A DNA stretch of 64,000 nucleotides from Arthrobacter sp. JZ12 (GCF_035189165.1 NZ_CP045246.1:620001-684000); one strand, 5' to 3'; shown: positions 26,917 to 37,301, counted from the stretch's first letter. Program-made: numbers and translations. Notes: generated by a model not told the origin, from the sequence alone.

Positions 26917-27216
26917 TGGTGCCCCATTTTTCGTACGTTGGTGGTGTTGGGAACCTGCGCGGGGCATGGGGTAACTGCAGTGTTTTTCCCCAGGCCCGGC
27001 TGCTGGTTTCTCGGACTCGGCTTATGCCGGAGTCAGTTATATCAACAAAGTTGAAGAATCACTTGACTCTGCAAGTTTGTGTCACCGATCCATTATGGGA
27101 GGCACGAATGAAGCTCTCGTGATACACCGCTAGAGGGCGTTGTCACACATGAACTAAGCACCACAAACGCAAGGAACGGGCGGCACCAAGCGGCGCCACC
27201 CCTCCTCAGTGCGAAG
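26917..27216. other. Intergenic region between the excalibur and metallophosphoesterase genes
   Basis: Three hundred bases without a gene. It must hold the promoter of the excalibur-sortase operon (reading left) and the 3' end region of the metallophosphoesterase gene. A TATAAC-like -10 candidate exists on the minus strand near 27038-27046, without a convincing -35 box. I see no RNA gene or repeat here. Confidence 0.4.
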
Positions 27217-28917
27217 TTACTTCTTCAGCGGGTTCGGAATCGTGACTGAACGGACGACGTCGTTCACTTCGTTGGTGCCATCGGCACCGGCAACGCCGAA
27301 GTCCCGCGCATCGATGACCATGCGGTCCTCGTAGACGTCGATAGTCAGGCCGCGGTTGATGTCGCGGGTGACGATCTCGCTGATGCCCTCGGTGTTCTCA
27401 CCGCGCGCATCCCACTCGACCTGGATGGCGCCGGTGTTCACGGCCCAGAAGCCGTCCGGGTGTCCGCCGTCGGTGCGGCGCTGGACGGCCCAGTCGCCGA
27501 GCTCGAATGGGTAGTGGGTGTGCCCGTTGAGCATGACGGCGTTGGGGTAGTCGCCGAGGATGCCGGTGAGCAGATCGTTGTGCTCGTAGTGGGTGGAGTA
27601 CCAGGGGATCCACGACGCCGACGCCGTATCGCCCAGCGGGAAGTGCGAGATCACCAGGATCTGCTTGTCCTGCTTGGTCCAGTAGGCCAGGCGCTCCTTG
27701 AACCACTCGAGCTGCTCGGCGGACATCGGAACCTCCGGTGGCCGCGACTCCTCCTGCCCGAGCACCAGGGCCGGCACCTCGCCGCCGTTGCCCTCGAGAA
27801 CGTACTCGTCCCACACCCGGTCGCGGTCCGCGAAGTCCAGGAAGCGGTCACGAAGCACCTCGAACGGCTCGCTCGTGTAGCTCTCGTGGTTGCCGATGGC
27901 AGCGGCGACCGTCCCCGGAAGGATGGGCGCGGCGTCGTCCATGACCTTATTAACGTCATTCCACTGGGCCTCGGTGCCGTGCGCCACGATGTCGCCGACC
28001 ATCAGCAGGCCGGACGCATCCGGACGGACCGCGTTCAGGTCCTTGAACGCGTGGGCGAGGTCGCCGGGCTGTCCCTGGATGTCGCTGACCACCCACGTGC
28101 TGGTGGCATCTGAAGCGTCCATGGCGGCGGCAGGCAACACCTCGCGCACAGACACCGAGTCGATCGCCCAGTACCAGCTGTTCGCCTCCGCTTCGAAGTT
28201 CCAGCGGAAGGTCGCGGTCTTGGCACCCTCGGGCACCTCGATGTCGACGGTCTCGTTCGCGTTCAGTACCGACCCGTCGTAGTTGTCCGTCACCGTGGTG
28301 CTGTCGTACCGGAGGATCTCGGTCTGCTCGCCGGAGCCGTCGAACTCGACGGTGACCGTGGCGGACTGGCCGGCCCACCCGCGGTAGTGCGAGTCAAAGC
28401 TCAGCTGAACCACGGACTGCCCGGCAACCTTGATGCCCTCGGAAACCAGGGTGGTCTTGAAGTCGTGAGGGGCGTTGTTGCGGTCGGCGAACTCGTCCGA
28501 GTCAGCGACCGCGATGACGTTGTCCGCCCGGGCGAACCGGTTGCGCATCTGGTCCTCGGCGTCCACCCAGAACTCGCGGGTGGTGAAGTTCCAGCCGCGC
28601 CACTCGTCGACGCCGACGCCGGTCATTGACTCGCTGTTTTCGACGCTCCAGCCCTTCGGCGCGGTGGAGGTGAAGCCGACGGTCCCGTCCACGATGTCGG
28701 GATCGCTTGACCGCGCCTGCAACTGCGCAGCCAGGTCGTTGAAGCTCTGGCGGTAGAGGACGTTGTCGGTCGGCTGCGTGTTGACCGGCTTGGCCTTGTG
28801 AAGTTCCGCCTCCGGTGCGGCGGTTGCGATGGAGGTGGTGCCGATTGCCAAAGGAACGACGACGGCGAGCGCCAGTGCGCTGGACAGCGCACGGCGGCGG
28901 GGTTGAGACCCGAGCAT
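27217..28917 (-). CDS. Secreted metallophosphoesterase
   Basis: 566 residues. The signal peptide starts with QPRRRALSSALALAVVV and ends near ATAA; the arginines suggest either Sec or Tat export. After an N-terminal beta-rich domain (about residues 50-260) comes a calcineurin-like phosphoesterase with VSDIQG, GLLMVGDIVAHG, AAAIGNHESY, VISHFPLGD and LNGHTHYPF metal-binding motifs. It probably hydrolyses phosphate esters outside the cell. It is divergent from the acetamidase gene and monocistronic. The real substrate is unknown. Confidence 0.9.
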   Translation of the reverse strand: MLGSQPRRRALSSALALAVVVPLAIGTTSIATAAPEAELHKAKPVNTQPTDNVLYRQSFNDLAAQLQARSSDPDIVDGTVGFTSTAPKGWSVENSESMTGVGVDEWRGWNFTTREFWVDAEDQMRNRFARADNVIAVADSDEFADRNNAPHDFKTTLVSEGIKVAGQSVVQLSFDSHYRGWAGQSATVTVEFDGSGEQTEILRYDSTTVTDNYDGSVLNANETVDIEVPEGAKTATFRWNFEAEANSWYWAIDSVSVREVLPAAAMDASDATSTWVVSDIQGQPGDLAHAFKDLNAVRPDASGLLMVGDIVAHGTEAQWNDVNKVMDDAAPILPGTVAAAIGNHESYTSEPFEVLRDRFLDFADRDRVWDEYVLEGNGGEVPALVLGQEESRPPEVPMSAEQLEWFKERLAYWTKQDKQILVISHFPLGDTASASWIPWYSTHYEHNDLLTGILGDYPNAVMLNGHTHYPFELGDWAVQRRTDGGHPDGFWAVNTGAIQVEWDARGENTEGISEIVTRDINRGLTIDVYEDRMVIDARDFGVAGADGTNEVNDVVRSVTIPNPLKK

Positions 28918-29092
28918 GGGGGATGCCTTTCTTCAAGGTGGGTGACCTCTTGAAGGTAGGTACTTGCTCCGAACAACAAACAGCAGGATGGGAACGCGCG
29001 GTTGAACGGGGGAGGAAGGCCGGGGGAACTGGCTGCCGCTGTGGGACCCGTCGCCCGGATAGGCTGGCATTTGCGACTATCGAGGGGTGCCC

Positions 29093-30016
29093 GTGACAAT
29101 TTACCATCTGGAGCCAGGCCCCGAAACGACGGTCCAGGTGTTCTCGCAGGACATTCCACCAGCGCTCACGGTCAACCCGGGCGACACCGTCCGCGTCCGG
29201 TCTCTCGACGCTGTGGGTCACCTGCAGCGTCAGACCTACCCTGGCGAGGAGCAGCCGCAGATGTTCGCCGACCGGAAGGGGCACTGCCTCACCGGACCGA
29301 TTGCCGTCGCCGGGGCACAGCCTGGCGACATGCTGGCGGTGACCTTCGCTTCGCTGACCCCGGACAGCTGGGGCTTCACCGTAGCCGGACGCAAGGACGA
29401 TGCCTTCACCCGGCTGCTCGCCGTCGACGGCGGCGTTCCGCAGTGGCTGCTGTGGGAGGTGGATGCCGAGCGCGGTATTGCCATCAACGACCTGGGACAG
29501 AAGGTGCGGCTTAGCCCGTTCCTCGGCGTCGTCGGTGTTCCGCCGGCCGAGGATGGCCAGGCGTCCACCATTCCGCCCCGTGCCGACGGCGGCGGAAACA
29601 TCGACTGCCGCGAGCTCACCGCTGGCTCCACCCTGTTCCTGCCGGTCACGGTTCCCGGCGCGCTGCTATGTGTAGGTGACGGGCACGCTGCGCAGGGCGA
29701 CGGCGAGGTGGGCGGGACGGCGATCGAGTGCGGAATGACCTCGGAACTGGTGCTCGACCTGGTCACCGAGCCGCCGCTGACCTCGATTCACGCCGTGACG
29801 CCGACGTCGAGGATCACGTTCGGTTTCAACGCGGATCTCAACCTGGCCACGGCTGAGGCTCTGAGCGCCATGCTGACGTGGATGCAAAGCCTGTTGGGTA
29901 TGGATCGCACTCGGGCCCTGGCACTGGCGAGTACGGTGGTGGACCTGCGGATCACCCAGATCGCGAACGAGACCTGGGGCGTCCATGCGGTGCTGAAGCA
30001 CGACGCCGTGCAGTAG
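29093..30016 (+). CDS. Acetamidase/formamidase family protein
   Basis: 307 residues from the GTG at 29093, which has GAGGGG five bases upstream; an earlier in-frame GTG at 29087 overlaps that ribosome-binding site. The sequence (VNPGDTVRVRSLDAVG, CLTGPIAVAGAQPGDMLAV, LFLPVTVPGALLCVGDGHAAQGDGEV) is typical of FmdA/AmdA metal-dependent amidases, which release ammonia from formamide or acetamide. The adjacent nitrogen-assimilation operon at 30.2-38.9 kb suggests a shared role in using small nitrogen compounds. Confidence 0.88.
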   Translation: MTIYHLEPGPETTVQVFSQDIPPALTVNPGDTVRVRSLDAVGHLQRQTYPGEEQPQMFADRKGHCLTGPIAVAGAQPGDMLAVTFASLTPDSWGFTVAGRKDDAFTRLLAVDGGVPQWLLWEVDAERGIAINDLGQKVRLSPFLGVVGVPPAEDGQASTIPPRADGGGNIDCRELTAGSTLFLPVTVPGALLCVGDGHAAQGDGEVGGTAIECGMTSELVLDLVTEPPLTSIHAVTPTSRITFGFNADLNLATAEALSAMLTWMQSLLGMDRTRALALASTVVDLRITQIANETWGVHAVLKHDAVQ

Positions 30017-30203
30017 CGTCGTTCGCTATCGCGCCTCAGTCTCGTTTCGGCATTGGAAGCACTGCATCTCCTGGAAGCAACCAAGAGTGTTGCCAATCGT
30101 CGTTCGTGCTTCCGCCGGTGCAGCGGTCTGGCTCCTGCCGGACTATTGAAACGCTCGACAGTCGCTGCCACCAGCGCGCCTTCCCCTCTGTCATCTCTAT
30201 GCC

Positions 30204-32051
30204 TCAACCGCGTTTGGCATCGGAGTAGAAGCCGCGGGAAAGCCCGGTCAGGAGCAGGTTCCGGATCGGGCCGTATTCGCGATCCGAGTCCTTCTGATCA
30301 GGTTCTGCCAATGAATCAGACAGCGCAGCCAGCCAGTCCTCGTAATGCGTGATGTCCTGACTGCTGGATGCGGCCACTGCATCACACGCGAAACCCACAG
30401 CGGATGTTCCATCGTTGAGCCGCATCGACCCGAGCAGCATCGGTTCAGGCAGCGTGGCCAGGAACTGGCCCAGAGCTGCTTCGGACAGGATCCATCGTTC
30501 ACCGACGAGCTCCCTACCCTCGTCGCAGCGGTACACGCCCGGTTTGGGTGGTTGAGTGTCCAGCGCCACCATCCTGTATCGGGGGGCTGTGCGGACGGTA
30601 CCGTCCCAGTAGCCTCCGAGTTTTTCCACGTCAGGAGCAAGAACCTGCCCACGACGGTGTGCACCCATGACAACCAATGGAGTTCCCTGAGCCCCGGCGG
30701 CCAGCGGCCAGGGCTTACCGGTGCTGTCCGGTGACGGGGCACTGCCCGATGCGAACAGGGCAGGCGGAGCGGGAGTGAAGGCAATCCGGCGAGCGATGTC
30801 GGCCACAACCGCGTCGTCGAAGGTGCGTCCCACCACTGTGACACCGAATTGGGCCCCGTCCACCTCGCCTGCGGGCACTGCGACAGCGCACATGTCGAAG
30901 AGGTTGCAGAAGTTCGTGTAGGTGCCCATGCGGGAGTTGACGCCGACAGGGTCCACGGCAACTTCAGCAATGAGGGGATGCAGCGGAGCGGTCGGAACCA
31001 GCAGGGCGTCGAATCCCTCGAGCTGCGCGAGCGCCGCCTGCTTCAGTTCGGCGAGCCGCTCGGTGTCGGCGACGTACTCGTGCGCCGACAGAGCTCCTGC
31101 GCGACTGATGATGCCGGACACGGTCGGATCCAGGCCCGAGGGGTTGCGCTCGGCTGCCTGCGCATCGACGAAGGCACCCACCGCGGCATACCGCTCCGCG
31201 ACAAGGGCCCCGTCGTAAAGTAGCCGGGCGGCTCGGAGGAACAGGTCGATCGGAATCGGCGCGACGTCGACGCCGGCGTCCGCGAGCCGCGCGACCTGGC
31301 GGCCGAACTCAGCAGCCCAGGCCGGGGAAAGCTCCGGCAGTTCGGCTGGAAAGGCGACGCGCGGCCGGCTCGGCGCCGCGAGGCGCACATCCGAGGGCCA
31401 TTCCCGTGCACCGCCTGCCATCACCCCCATGGCGAGTTCCGCCGTCGGAAGGTCGCGGGCCAGGATGGTCACCGTGTCCCAGGAGCGGCAGGCGGGAACG
31501 ACGCCGTCGGTGGACACTACATGCAGTGTCGGCTTGATGCCCACGATGCCCTGCAGCCCAGCCGGAATCCGTCCGGAGCCGGCGGTGTCGGTCCCGATCG
31601 CGATGTCAGCCAGGCCAAGCGCCACAGCGACGGCCGATCCGGAACTCGAACCGCCCGAAATATGCTCCGGGCGGCGTGCATCGCGGACGGCGCCGTATGG
31701 GCTGCGGGTGCCCACCAGTCCGGTGGCGAACTGGTCGAGGTTGGTCGATCCCAGCGCTACGGCGCCCGCAGCGCGGAGTCGCCGCACTGATTCAGCGTCC
31801 CGTTCCGGAACATACGAGTATCCGGGGCAGGCAGCCGTCGTGTGTATGCCCGCTACGTCGACGTTGTTTTTCACGGCGAGAAGCAAGCCCGCCAGGGGGA
31901 GGTCCTCCCCGTCACGGACCCGGGCGTCGACGTCCGCGGCTTCGGCGAGGAGTTCCTCCGGCGTCCGCAGGGTAACCCAGATCTCGGGCCGGTCCACTGC
32001 ATTGATGCCGGCAAGTGCGGCGCGTACGCGATCGGTCGCCACTTTGCTCAT
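30204..32051 (-). CDS. atzF: Allophanate hydrolase
   Basis: 615 residues. An N-terminal amidase-signature domain carries the catalytic triad Lys61 (LLLAVKNNVD), the cis-serine in GGSSSGS (about 136) and the nucleophile Ser159 (GTDTAGSGRIPAG). The C-terminal domain of AtzF follows (PLVVMGAHRRGQVL). It splits allophanate to ammonia and CO2. Last gene of the operon; its ATG overlaps the carboxylase stop by 4 bp, so the carboxylase product is its substrate. Confidence 0.93.
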   Translation of the reverse strand: MSKVATDRVRAALAGINAVDRPEIWVTLRTPEELLAEAADVDARVRDGEDLPLAGLLLAVKNNVDVAGIHTTAACPGYSYVPERDAESVRRLRAAGAVALGSTNLDQFATGLVGTRSPYGAVRDARRPEHISGGSSSGSAVAVALGLADIAIGTDTAGSGRIPAGLQGIVGIKPTLHVVSTDGVVPACRSWDTVTILARDLPTAELAMGVMAGGAREWPSDVRLAAPSRPRVAFPAELPELSPAWAAEFGRQVARLADAGVDVAPIPIDLFLRAARLLYDGALVAERYAAVGAFVDAQAAERNPSGLDPTVSGIISRAGALSAHEYVADTERLAELKQAALAQLEGFDALLVPTAPLHPLIAEVAVDPVGVNSRMGTYTNFCNLFDMCAVAVPAGEVDGAQFGVTVVGRTFDDAVVADIARRIAFTPAPPALFASGSAPSPDSTGKPWPLAAGAQGTPLVVMGAHRRGQVLAPDVEKLGGYWDGTVRTAPRYRMVALDTQPPKPGVYRCDEGRELVGERWILSEAALGQFLATLPEPMLLGSMRLNDGTSAVGFACDAVAASSSQDITHYEDWLAALSDSLAEPDQKDSDREYGPIRNLLLTGLSRGFYSDAKRG

Positions 32052-35000
32052 ACCGCTACCTCTTCCTTCTGGCGTGCTTCGGGTTCCACTTCGACCTCCA
32101 GCGTTCCCAGGACCACCAGGGCTTCACCGGACACCACCTGCGATCCGGCGAGGGGGAGCACCTGCAGCACCTGCCCGTCGTGCGGGGCGGTGATTACGGT
32201 TTCCATCTTCATGGCCTCCAGCGAGACGAGGGGCTGGCCCTTGAGCACCTCATCACCCACTTCCACGTCCACCTTCCACACGCTGGCGGCGAAGGGCGCC
32301 GAAACCAGCGAAGCGCCGTCGGGTACCACCAGATCGTCGGATGCGGGAACGACGGCGGCAGCCGCCTCCGCGCGGTCGAACTCACCGGCGTCTGCCCAGG
32401 CCTGACGCTCGACGGCGAAGGCGGCCGATTGCTGCAGGCGGAACTCGTCGATGGACTCGCTGTTGTCGGCGAGGAACCGCTCGTGCTCGGCGAGCGAGAA
32501 CGTACCCTCCTCAATTTCGACACCGCGTCCCCGGCCCGCGGCCATATCGGCGCGGAGGTCCAGGAGCTCTTCGGGGCTGACCGGGTACCAGGAGATACGG
32601 TCGAAGAACCGCAGCAGCCAGGGGGAGCCGGGCTCGAAAGGAGCCGAGTCCGCGTAGCGCGACCATACCTGGGTGGTGCGTCCCACGAACTGGTAACCGC
32701 CGGGTCCCTCCATGCCGTAGATGCACATGTACGCGCCGCCGATGCCGACGGCGTTCTCCGGCGTCCAGGTCCGCGCCGGGTTGTATTTGGTCGTGACGAG
32801 GCGGTGCCGCGGGTCGAGCGGTGTTGCGACGGGCGCACCCAGATAGACGTCACCCAGCCCGAGGACCAGGTATTCGGCGTTGAAGACGGTGTCGAAGACG
32901 TCGTTCACGGAATCCAGCCCGTTGATGCGGCGGATGAACTCGATGTTCCACGGGCACCAGGGAGCGTCGTCGCGCACGCCGGCCATGTATCGCTGGATGG
33001 CCTCGCGTGTCGCGGGGTCGTCCCAGGACAGCGGCAGCCGGACGGACCGGCTGGGAACCACCAGTTCGGAGCTCGCCGGAAGGGCAGCCTCTATCTCCCG
33101 GACCGCGTCCAGCAGACGGCGGGTCGACAGGACGGATGGGTCCACCTTGATCTGGAGGCTGCGGATTCCCGGCGTGAGGTCGACGACGCCGGGAAGGCGC
33201 AGTTGCTCGACGGCCTGGTGCAGGGCATGCACCCGGGCCCGTAGGCCGAGGTCCAGGACCATGTCACCGTATTCGACCAGGAGGTTGTCGTCGCCGGAGC
33301 GCCGGTAGGTGACGGCGGGGCGGCCGGGTTCCTCTGCGGAGCGTGCCAGGACGCCGTCATCGCCGTCGCCGCGGCGAAGCAGACCGCTCTCCCGCCGGCT
33401 GGTCGCGGCGCCCGCAGGTTCTGCCGCGCGGGGAAGGATGAGTTGGCGGCCGGGGCCAAGGTCGCGCAGGGACGGTGCCTGGACTGCCTCGACCGGCACA
33501 AAGCGCACCGAGTCGCCCGGGCGGAGCTGCCCGAGCTTCCAGCGGTCCGCCGTCACGACGGTAACCGGGCACACGAAGCCGCCCAGGCTGGGGCCGTCAG
33601 GTCCCAGGAGGATCGGTGTGTCACCGGTGAAGTCCAGTGCGCCCACGGAGTACGGAGTGTCGTGGATGTTGGAGGGGTGCAGGCCTGCTTCGCCGCCGTC
33701 CTTCCGTGCCCACCGGGGCTTGGGCCCGATCAGCCGGACGCCGGTGCGAGCCGAGTTGAAGTGCACCTCGTAGTCGGTGGCGAGGAGTTCGTCGATGTCC
33801 TCCCGCTGGAAGAACTCAGGGGCGCCATGTGGACCCTCGACGACGGTGAGTTCCCACCGGGAGGTCAGCGCCGGACGGGCGTCGACCGGTACCGGTGAGT
33901 CAGCTGTGGGCAGGTTCGCCTGGTTGTCCGTCGATACGGTGCGGAGCACGTCACCGGAACGCAGGACGCGACCGGCGTGTCCACCGAATTGGCCGAGGGT
34001 GAAGGTGGAGGCACTGCCGAGGTATAGCGGAAGGTCGAGGCCGCCGGCGAACAGGATGTAGCCGCGCATGCCCGCGCCCTCCGCCGTGCCGACGTCGAGC
34101 GTTCCGCCTGCCGGAACGGTGACCGGTTCCCACAGCGGGACCTCGTCACCGTCGACCGTGACGCGGACGTCGGCGCCGGTGACGCAGAGGCGGGTGGCGT
34201 GCGAGAACGTGAGGCTGGGTCCGGTCATCGTGAACTCGAGGCCCGGGGCGCCTTCCGCGTTGCCGAGGGCGCGGTTGCCGAGCCGGAACGAGAGGTCGTC
34301 CATCGGCCCGCTCGGCGGCACTCCGACCTTCCACAGTCCGGTGCGGCCCGGCCAGTCCTGCACGCTAGTCTGCAGGCCCGGACGTTCGACCGTGATGCGC
34401 GGTTCCGGATCGCCGATGCTGTCCAGGGTGTTCGTGGAGTGGGCTGCTTCGCGGACCACGTCGAGGGTGCTGACGGCGCGGAGCATGCCGAGGTTGGTCT
34501 CGATGCCGTCGATGCGCGTGCCGGTCAGCGCGCCGGCGAGGCGGTCGAATGCCTCGTCGCGGCTCTCACCGGAGGTAATCACCTTCGCGAGCAGCGGGTC
34601 GTAGTTGGTGGAAACCTCACTGCCGGTTTCGGCCCAGGTGTCCACACGGACGTGATCCGCCTTGGGATAGACGGCGTTGGTGATCGTACCTGCGCTGGGC
34701 TGGAAATCCCGTGCGGGGTCCTCGGCGTATACACGCGCCTCAACGGCGTGGCCGGCGACAGGCACGCTGTCCGGGACGTCGGCCAGCACGGCAGCTGCAT
34801 CCGCCCCGCCCTGTGCGAGGCGGAGCATCCACTCGACGAGGTCGACGCCGGTGACCGACTCGGTGACGGGGTGCTCAACCTGCAGGCGCGCGTTCACCTC
34901 GAGGAAAGACGCTTCCTGGCGCGCGGAGTCGTAGACGAATTCGACGGTTCCGGCAGAGCGGTAGCCCAGTGAGGCGCATAGGGCGCGTGAGCTGCGGTGC

Positions 35001-35767
35001 AGTTCTTCGCGGAGTGCATCGGGCAGATCGGGGGCGGGAGCCTCCTCGAGGACCTTCTGGTGCCGGCGCTGCAGGGAGCAGTCACGGTCACCGAGGCTGA
35101 CTACCCGGCCCTCGCCGTCGCCGAAAACCTGGACTTCCACGTGGCGGGCGTTCTCCACGTAACGCTCAGCGAAGACGCCGGCGGTTCCGAAGCTCGCCGC
35201 GGCGAGGCGGGCAACGCGTGGGAAGCCCTCGGCGAGTTCCTCCTCCGAGCGGCACACGGTCATTCCGATGCCGCCGCCACCGCCGGTGGCCTTGAGCATG
35301 AGCGGGAAGCCGATGGATCCCGCGGCGGCAAGGGCGTCCTCAACGTTGTCGAGCAGGCCCGAGCCGGCGATCATGGGAACGCCGGCGGCGGAGGCGGCGT
35401 CGCGGGCGGTGTGCTTGGTGCCGAAGATGCGCAGCTGTTCAGGGGTGGGCCCGACGAACACCAGCCCGGCCGCTTCCACGGCCTCCGCGAAGTCGGCGTC
35501 CTCGGACAGGAAGCCGTAGCCGGGGTGGATGGCTCCGGCTCCGGTGGAGGCGGCGGCGGCGAGCAGGGCGTCGACGCGCAGGTAAGACTCCTTCGCCGGG
35601 GCGGGACCCAGAAGCACAGCCTCGTCGGCGAGCCGGACGTGGCGGGCGCCGCGGTCAGCCTCGGAGAACACGGCGACGGTACGCAGGCCGAGTTTCCGTG
35701 CGGATTCGATGATGCGGCAGGCGATTTCGCCGCGGTTGGCGATCAGCAGGGTGTCGAAGCGGCTCAT
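32048..35767 (-). CDS. Biotin-dependent urea/guanidine carboxylase
   Basis: 1239 residues from the ATG at 35767 (MSRFDTLLIANRGEIACRI), which overlaps the preceding stop codon (ATGA) and follows AGGACGC; 80 extra in-frame residues upstream are not part of it. Domains in order: biotin carboxylase (ATP-grasp, KATGGGGGIGMTVC), AHS2 and AHS1 carboxyltransferase regions, and a C-terminal biotinyl domain with SLEAMKMETVI (biotinyl lysine about residue 1187). The enzyme carboxylates urea or, in operons that contain the DUF1989 pair, guanidine. The residue that separates the two substrates was not checked. Confidence 0.93.
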   Translation of the reverse strand: MSRFDTLLIANRGEIACRIIESARKLGLRTVAVFSEADRGARHVRLADEAVLLGPAPAKESYLRVDALLAAAASTGAGAIHPGYGFLSEDADFAEAVEAAGLVFVGPTPEQLRIFGTKHTARDAASAAGVPMIAGSGLLDNVEDALAAAGSIGFPLMLKATGGGGGIGMTVCRSEEELAEGFPRVARLAAASFGTAGVFAERYVENARHVEVQVFGDGEGRVVSLGDRDCSLQRRHQKVLEEAPAPDLPDALREELHRSSRALCASLGYRSAGTVEFVYDSARQEASFLEVNARLQVEHPVTESVTGVDLVEWMLRLAQGGADAAAVLADVPDSVPVAGHAVEARVYAEDPARDFQPSAGTITNAVYPKADHVRVDTWAETGSEVSTNYDPLLAKVITSGESRDEAFDRLAGALTGTRIDGIETNLGMLRAVSTLDVVREAAHSTNTLDSIGDPEPRITVERPGLQTSVQDWPGRTGLWKVGVPPSGPMDDLSFRLGNRALGNAEGAPGLEFTMTGPSLTFSHATRLCVTGADVRVTVDGDEVPLWEPVTVPAGGTLDVGTAEGAGMRGYILFAGGLDLPLYLGSASTFTLGQFGGHAGRVLRSGDVLRTVSTDNQANLPTADSPVPVDARPALTSRWELTVVEGPHGAPEFFQREDIDELLATDYEVHFNSARTGVRLIGPKPRWARKDGGEAGLHPSNIHDTPYSVGALDFTGDTPILLGPDGPSLGGFVCPVTVVTADRWKLGQLRPGDSVRFVPVEAVQAPSLRDLGPGRQLILPRAAEPAGAATSRRESGLLRRGDGDDGVLARSAEEPGRPAVTYRRSGDDNLLVEYGDMVLDLGLRARVHALHQAVEQLRLPGVVDLTPGIRSLQIKVDPSVLSTRRLLDAVREIEAALPASSELVVPSRSVRLPLSWDDPATREAIQRYMAGVRDDAPWCPWNIEFIRRINGLDSVNDVFDTVFNAEYLVLGLGDVYLGAPVATPLDPRHRLVTTKYNPARTWTPENAVGIGGAYMCIYGMEGPGGYQFVGRTTQVWSRYADSAPFEPGSPWLLRFFDRISWYPVSPEELLDLRADMAAGRGRGVEIEEGTFSLAEHERFLADNSESIDEFRLQQSAAFAVERQAWADAGEFDRAEAAAAVVPASDDLVVPDGASLVSAPFAASVWKVDVEVGDEVLKGQPLVSLEAMKMETVITAPHDGQVLQVLPLAGSQVVSGEALVVLGTLEVEVEPEARQKEEVAV

Positions 35768-36429
35768 GCTGCGTCCTCCGGACGTGTGACGATCATGCGG
35801 ACGGGAGTGGGGTTGAAGCCGTTGCAGGGATTGTTCACCTGCGGGCAGTTGGAGACGAGGACGAGGGTGTCTACCTCGGCGCGGAGGGCGACGCGCTTGC
35901 CGGGAGCGGAAAGCCCGTCGACGATACCGAGGGCGCCGTCGGGATCGACCGGCACGTTCATGAACCAGTTGATGTTGGACACGAGATCCCGTTTGCCGAG
36001 GCCCCACCGGGAGCCCTCGATGAGGAAGTTCTCCACGCAGGCGTGCTGCTCACGCGTGTGTTGGCCGTAGCGGAGGGTGTTGGATTCCTGCGAGCACGCA
36101 CCGCCGATGGTGTCGTGGACGCCTACTTCGTCCGCGACGACGGTCATGAGCGCGAGGCCGGTGTCAGCGCGCAGCACCGAGCCGGTGGTCAGGACGATGG
36201 AGCGCTGCTGCGCGATGGTCACGGGCGCGGAGTACCGGACGGTGGTGTCGTCGGCGGCGTAGAGGAGGCAGTCGACCGCCTGGTTGCCGTCGAGGTCCAC
36301 GATGGTGAGCACGTCGCCGGCTGCGACGACGGCCGACCACGGGCCGCGCGCTTCCACGTACTCGTCGAGGATGACGGTGCCGGGAGCGAGGGCGGCATCG
36401 CTCACGGACTGCGGGAGGGTCGTGGTCAT
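35764..36429 (-). CDS. DUF1989 protein, urea-carboxylase-associated (carboxyguanidine deiminase subunit, CgdA/B-like)
   Basis: 221 residues from the ATG at 36429, preceded by AAGGAG. The conserved DUF1989 blocks DLDGNQAVDCLLY, GGACSQESNTLRYG, SNINWFMNVPVDPDG and SNCPQVNNPCNGFNPTPVR are present. These proteins were first named urea-amidolyase-associated, and later work showed that a pair of them forms carboxyguanidine deiminase, which removes ammonia from carboxyguanidine to give allophanate. It overlaps both neighbours by 4 bp. Confidence 0.85.
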   Translation of the reverse strand: MTTTLPQSVSDAALAPGTVILDEYVEARGPWSAVVAAGDVLTIVDLDGNQAVDCLLYAADDTTVRYSAPVTIAQQRSIVLTTGSVLRADTGLALMTVVADEVGVHDTIGGACSQESNTLRYGQHTREQHACVENFLIEGSRWGLGKRDLVSNINWFMNVPVDPDGALGIVDGLSAPGKRVALRAEVDTLVLVSNCPQVNNPCNGFNPTPVRMIVTRPEDAA

Positions 36430-37301
36430 CGGGTGCTCCTTGCGGCGTGGTCGTGCTCGGTGTTGTTCAGGGCTTGCAGGTGTTCGGGGACCAGCGGTCC
36501 CACCAGGCTGCCGTCGGCAAGTGCGGCGAGTTCTTCCCGAGCCCGCCACGCGGTGATCTCGACGGCGGAGCCGGTGAAGTCCGTGCGCGGGTCCAGTGGG
36601 TGGGCGGTGTTGGCGAGCACGACGACGGCGTCCACCTGCAGCAGCAGGTCCACGTGGGTGCCCGCGCCGGCGCTTCCCGTGAACCGGATGCTCCCGTCGT
36701 CGTCGACGTGTATGCCCTTGAAGAGGGTGAGTGAGGGGGCGACGTCGCGTGGGCCGAGGCCGTTCTTCAGCGCACCGAGGGTGAGCAGTTCGCGGGCGGC
36801 CGGTGACGCGCTGTGGGCGGTTCCGGCTCCGTAGCGGGCGGTGTTCCCGGCCAGGGTGGTGGCGCCGGTCAAGGCGTCGTGGTGTCCTGAGGTGTCCTCG
36901 ACGATCGTGGCGAGGACACGGCCGGCGTCGGACAGGAGCGGGTGCCCGGTTCCGGGGTAGGCCTGCCAGGGCACCTTGACGGTGTCGGCGGCATTGAAGC
37001 GTTCGTGGAGCGCGCCGGCCCGGTACAGGAGGGTGTGCACGCAGGCGTCGCCGGTGTCGGTGAGCCGAAGGCTGGTGCCGCGGGCCAGCGGCAGGGTGGT
37101 GTATCGGCCGAAGGCCAGCGTTTCGGACCAGATCAGGCGGTCGGCGGCGCCGTCGGGCAAGGCTGCTGTGAGGCGGGAGGGAGCGGTGGACACGGGGATG
37201 TGGCGCATGGTCTCTGCGGTGCGGCTGTGCTGTTCGCGGGCGTGGGCGCGGGCACCGGCGGTGGTGGCCGTTCCTGCGGGGGCGTCGGTGGTGGATGTCA
37301 T
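36426..37301 (-). CDS. DUF1989 protein, second urea-carboxylase-associated subunit
   Basis: 291 residues, the longer partner of the pair. It has the family segments GDACVHTLLYRAGALHERFN, GHHDALTGATT, LFKGIHVDDDG and ANTAHPLDPRTDF. Its stop codon overlaps the start of the other DUF1989 gene, matching a heteromeric complex made in equal amounts. Proposed role: second subunit of carboxyguanidine deiminase. The N-terminal 25 residues are low-complexity, and a later start is possible. Confidence 0.83.
   Translation of the reverse strand: MTSTTDAPAGTATTAGARAHAREQHSRTAETMRHIPVSTAPSRLTAALPDGAADRLIWSETLAFGRYTTLPLARGTSLRLTDTGDACVHTLLYRAGALHERFNAADTVKVPWQAYPGTGHPLLSDAGRVLATIVEDTSGHHDALTGATTLAGNTARYGAGTAHSASPAARELLTLGALKNGLGPRDVAPSLTLFKGIHVDDDGSIRFTGSAGAGTHVDLLLQVDAVVVLANTAHPLDPRTDFTGSAVEITAWRAREELAALADGSLVGPLVPEHLQALNNTEHDHAARSTR

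Noticed and set aside
35768-36007. 80-codon upstream extension of the carboxylase
   Set aside because: Arginine-rich sequence antisense-like in character lying over the DUF1989 gene; the ATG at 35767 has a ribosome-binding site and the standard biotin-carboxylase start.
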